Source of the DNA: Cheilinus undulatus
Taxonomy: Eukaryota > Chordata > Actinopteri > Labriformes > Labridae
Assembly: GCF_018320785.1 (NCBI RefSeq)
Contig: NC_054868.1
Location: 44,957,874-45,021,873, forward strand
DNA length: 64,000 bases
Direction: 5' to 3'
Below are positions 61,601 to 64,000 of this stretch, piece after piece; position 1 is the stretch's first letter, and each line of letters opens with the position of its first letter. The position numbers and the translations under genes were made by a program. The notes beneath the pieces are model-generated. The model was not told the origin of the DNA and did no database searches. It was given only the letters and a program-made list of their open reading frames with translations.

Positions 61601-63510
61601 ACTTCTCATCTGCAGAAAGATATTTTTCCACATATTGCATGAAACCTGTGACTTGCTTAATAATATGGAACAACCTCCGTAAGTAGTTTCTCTTTAATTA
61701 GGCCTAACTATTTACCAAACCTGTCTGAAAATGATGTCAGTAAAGGAAAATGGCAGGAGAAGCAGCACAATCCAAAATCAAAATCAAATGTTTTGTGGAA
61801 TTGGAATCGTATTTGCATAATAATCTGCAACACAGGATAGTATGCTTTAGTTGGACTGTTATAGATGGACTAACCCAATGATTCTGCTTTTTCTTTCTGC
61901 GTGTAAACGTACCGACTGCCATGGCCTTTTCCATCTGCATCTCATAGGGAGATTTAAAATTTAGATTTCTAAACTATAATGTTTCTAACAAGCTGCAGGG
62001 TTTAAAATTAAGAATACACATTTGGGGTGGACAAACTAACAGAAACACCATGAGTAAGTTACTTAGGGCAAAGTGCTTTATATAAAAGACTATGCATCAG
62101 TAAGGGAAACCTTAAGTCTTGGGACAAATTTTTGAGACAGTAAACTATGTTGTTTCTGTGCTGGATCCCGTTACTCTGCTCTTGTGTTCTTGTTATTTTG
62201 TCCACCTCGTCTGTGTTGTTCGGCCTACCCTCCAGTCCGTTGGCGATGAGTCCGTTAGTCTTTTTACATTCTGCCAAAGTTCCTCGAGCACAGCCGTTAA
62301 TCTGGGTGTTGGGGCCCATGATCTGTCCGGGGCCCCCTCCTCCTCCTCCTCCTCCTCCTCCTCCTTCTGGGTACAGTGGGGTGTTTGGGGGGGTCAGGAG
62401 GCAGGAGGGGTCCGGATTTGCTGTCCGAGTGTGGTGGATGGTGCCGTTTCTTCTGAGGCTGTGTGTGTGAGATTGGCCTGAGGGTCTGTCCCGTCCTCTC
62501 TCTTCTCCCGTCTCTGCCGTCACCTCATCACCAGGCGCCACTGAGCGAGGGCTGCTGTGGGCCGGGGGCAAGAGCTCCCTCTGTGTCAGGTTTGAACAGA
62601 GAGACTTTAGGAGGAGTGTTAATTTAGTTGACTTAAACTAGGACTAAAATGTTTTTCGACTACCTTCTTTCCATGAGGAGGACTAGACCAAGACTAGCTA
62701 AAAAAAGATCTTTGATGAGTTTAGTTCTGACTTAAATGAGACAAAAGAGTAATTTAGTTTTAATTTGTCATTCAAAATTAACTGTTTTGAAGACAGTGAG
62801 GAGTCTACAAGAAGGTTTGGTTATTAGAAATAGAAGCAGGATAGATAATTCTTCTGTATTTAGTGTACCAAAGAGGCTTTGTGGACACTGAGGGTTGGTT
62901 CATAGACATCAGTCTGAATAAAGGTCAATTAAAGGCTATTTCACAGAAAAAATCCAGTTCTTACATAATTTTGAGTGTAAATGTGTATCTGTGTAGTATA
63001 TATGGGTACATTTGAGGGTGCTGTAACACTCAGGATTATGGTCTAGTCAGCCGTTCCCACTAATTAGACAGCCTAAAGACTAATCAGATTAACCATGATT
63101 TAACCATGTCTAGGTTTCTGTGAGTGAGTCCGTGTATGTGTGTGCGGCTCGGCTGGAGTAGAGGCTTTTTTGTCTTTCATTTATGGGATTATGAGGAACT
63201 CCTCAACAGCCACAGCTGCTGAGGCACATGGTCCAGATTACAGCGAGGTGTGTATTTGACAGTATGCAGAGTTTGTGTTTCCTGACCTGAACGTCGGGCC
63301 AGTCAGATGTGTTGGTTCCGTTGGAGTGCGTGTGCACGCCGGTGTTGGTGTGCGTTTGGGGCTTGGTGCGGAGCCCCCACAGGTAGTGTCGGATGTAGAG
63401 CAGCTGTCGGTAGATGCTGTCCTCTATGCACTCACTGTCCAGGTCCACTCTGAAGCCGGCACTGGGAAGCACGATGGGAGGGTGGTTTTCGAAGCTCTCC
63501 AGGAGGTCCA
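55696..63510 (-). CDS. radil: Ras-associating and dilute domain protein (Rap GTPase interactor), C-terminal part
   Basis: Minus-strand coding exons in transcript order: 63287-63510, 62229-62580, 57959-58098, 56050-56189, 55696-55795 (stop TGA at 55698-55696). All are GT-AG and phases fit; the 5' exons with the RA, FHA-like and most DIL sequence lie beyond the window. The first exon carries DLLESFENHPPIVLPSAGF and SIYRQLLYIRHYLWGLR, the conserved block at the end of the DIL region. The second is a low-complexity linker with SCLLTPPNTPLYPE and an 11-glycine run. The last three encode the PDZ domain: GLGMGLIDGL loop, NAPGIYIRTL, DGRLRIGDRILAVNG, AVDLIRLGG, LRFLVAKSD, ending KISASSC. RADIL is a cytoplasmic Rap1 effector that promotes integrin adhesion and neural crest migration. 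The C-terminal tail differs from the mammalian one. Intron 3' of the linker exon is 4.1 kb. Confidence 0.93.
56835..57352. mobile_element. hAT-like element, AGGGATGCA family
   Basis: The left end is TAGATATGCACAATCTTATA and the right end is GATATCAAAAATCCAATATC followed by ATGCATCCCAA. The flanks are AATTAGAC (56827-56834) and ATTTAGAT (57353-57360), 6 of 8 matching. Fourth member of the family; internally deleted to 518 bp. Confidence 0.65.
57365..57660 (+). repeat. SINE/LINE-like dispersed repeat
   Basis: It has the common fish pattern GGTTCTCTCCAGGCACTCCC, CCACAGACCAAATGCATG, GACTGGCAACCAGTCCAGG, ACTGCTGGGATTTGC and the tail GGTGTAGAAAATGGAGGGAT. A truncated partial copy of its right end (CACCCATCTAGGATTGGCTC) precedes it. 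Confidence 0.6.
58099..60540. other. radil intron between linker and first PDZ exon, 3' part
   Basis: A CA-rich stretch (58100-58290), then AT-rich DNA. No coding exon was recognised. The mixed AGG/AC-rich block near 58000-58400 is open on both strands through low complexity only. Confidence 0.45.
60541..61838 (-). mobile_element. Tc1-like transposon, same family as 11463-12919, reversed
   Basis: Read on the minus strand the ends are CTGTGTTGCAGATTATTATG and CTTAATAATTTGGAATATTG. The transposase C-terminus is open at 60733-61101: MTSAKYVKLLTAHFL, a degraded second-Asp region and [20 protein letters not shown]. The N-terminal part (about 61110-61620) is full of stops. It lies in a radil intron and in radil's own orientation. 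Confidence 0.8.
62338..62364 (-). repeat. Coding trinucleotide repeat, polyglycine in radil
   Basis: Nine perfect GGA codons on the minus strand, followed by GGG and GGC, give 11 consecutive Gly in the radil linker, right after TPPNTPLYPE. Confidence 0.9.
62581..63286. other. radil intron with dispersed repeat
   Basis: A stretch at about 62620-62770 (TTAGTTGACTTAAACTAGGA, TTTTTCGACTAC, GACTAGACCAAGACTA) is a common fish ACTAAAACT-type repeat. The rest is unremarkable. Confidence 0.4.
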
Positions 63511-64000
63511 CTAAAGACACAAACTGATGTCAACTAAACTGTAAACACATACATGAGTAAAAACCTGATCTTTGATGGTTGTCTCTGCTTATCAGCTTCA
63601 ATGCTCAAGGCTCCCAAAGGACTGCACAAACATCACAACATAAAAGTCAATCAAAACTAAATTAGCAAGTCTTTGACATAACAACGACAGGATAGGTGGT
63701 GTGTGATACCCTAGTTATGATCACCACATATTTTAACACCATTTACTCGGTTTTTTAATGCTTTTGTGCCAGTGATCGCTGAGCCTGGAGGAATTATATA
63801 CAGGTAGGTTGCCCATTTGTCCAAGCCATTCTTGTGAATGTGATATTCCCTGAATGCTTAGGGGGATTTGAGTAGGAATGGTGACGTAGGGAGGAAAGTG
63901 TATGTATGTTTAACTTCATTTAATATTGTATGTACTATTTGTATGTAAACTATTTTATGTTCTGGACCCCAGGAAGAATAGCTGCGGCCATATGCCAATG
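63511..64000. other. radil intron running off the window
   Basis: No further exon was recognised. The previous radil exon must supply one base to the codon split at 63510. Confidence 0.5.

Overview
This is a vertebrate nuclear window, almost certainly from a percomorph-type teleost. It has GT-AG introns of 0.1-7.8 kb, abundant Tc1/mariner and hAT transposons, tRNA-derived SINEs of the kind common in spiny-rayed fish, many microsatellites, and fish-like orthologues of three vertebrate genes. No bacterial, viral or CRISPR features were seen.

Layout. 1-4450 is repeat-dominated: a diverged noncoding repeat, an inverted-repeat-bounded block holding a large 27-28 bp minisatellite, and a broken piggyBac-like transposase. 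4613-16966 (+) is a complete 13-exon cytochrome P450 family 3A gene (504 codons plus stop, all junctions in phase) with a TATA box and a polyadenylation signal. 17420-22650 is a transposon mosaic. 22918-50189 (+) is a complete 9-exon foxk1 gene (672 codons plus stop) encoding an FHA domain followed by a forkhead domain. 50190 to about 52030 is its probable 3' UTR. 55696-63510 (-) holds the last five coding exons of radil (about 318 C-terminal residues, including the PDZ domain); its 5' part lies beyond the right edge. foxk1 and radil are convergent, with candidate poly(A) signals about 100 bp apart near 52.0-52.1 kb.

The three genes do not form a pathway. CYP3A is an ER monooxygenase, FOXK1 a nuclear transcription factor, and RADIL a cytoplasmic Rap1 effector. 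The foxk1-radil linkage is an old vertebrate one, seen in human on 7p22 with AP5Z1 between them; no AP5Z1-like coding exon is recognisable here.

The most interesting structure is the transposon stratigraphy inside the introns. It includes a three-deep nest of hAT-like elements in foxk1 intron 2, a hAT-like element with a perfect 8-bp target duplication inside a Tc1-like element in foxk1 intron 4, and a hAT-like element that splits one unit of a local tandem duplication. I found no sign of a novel multigene system. Exon boundaries were read by eye from phase and homology; repeat family names are inferred from termini and target-site duplications, not from a database search.
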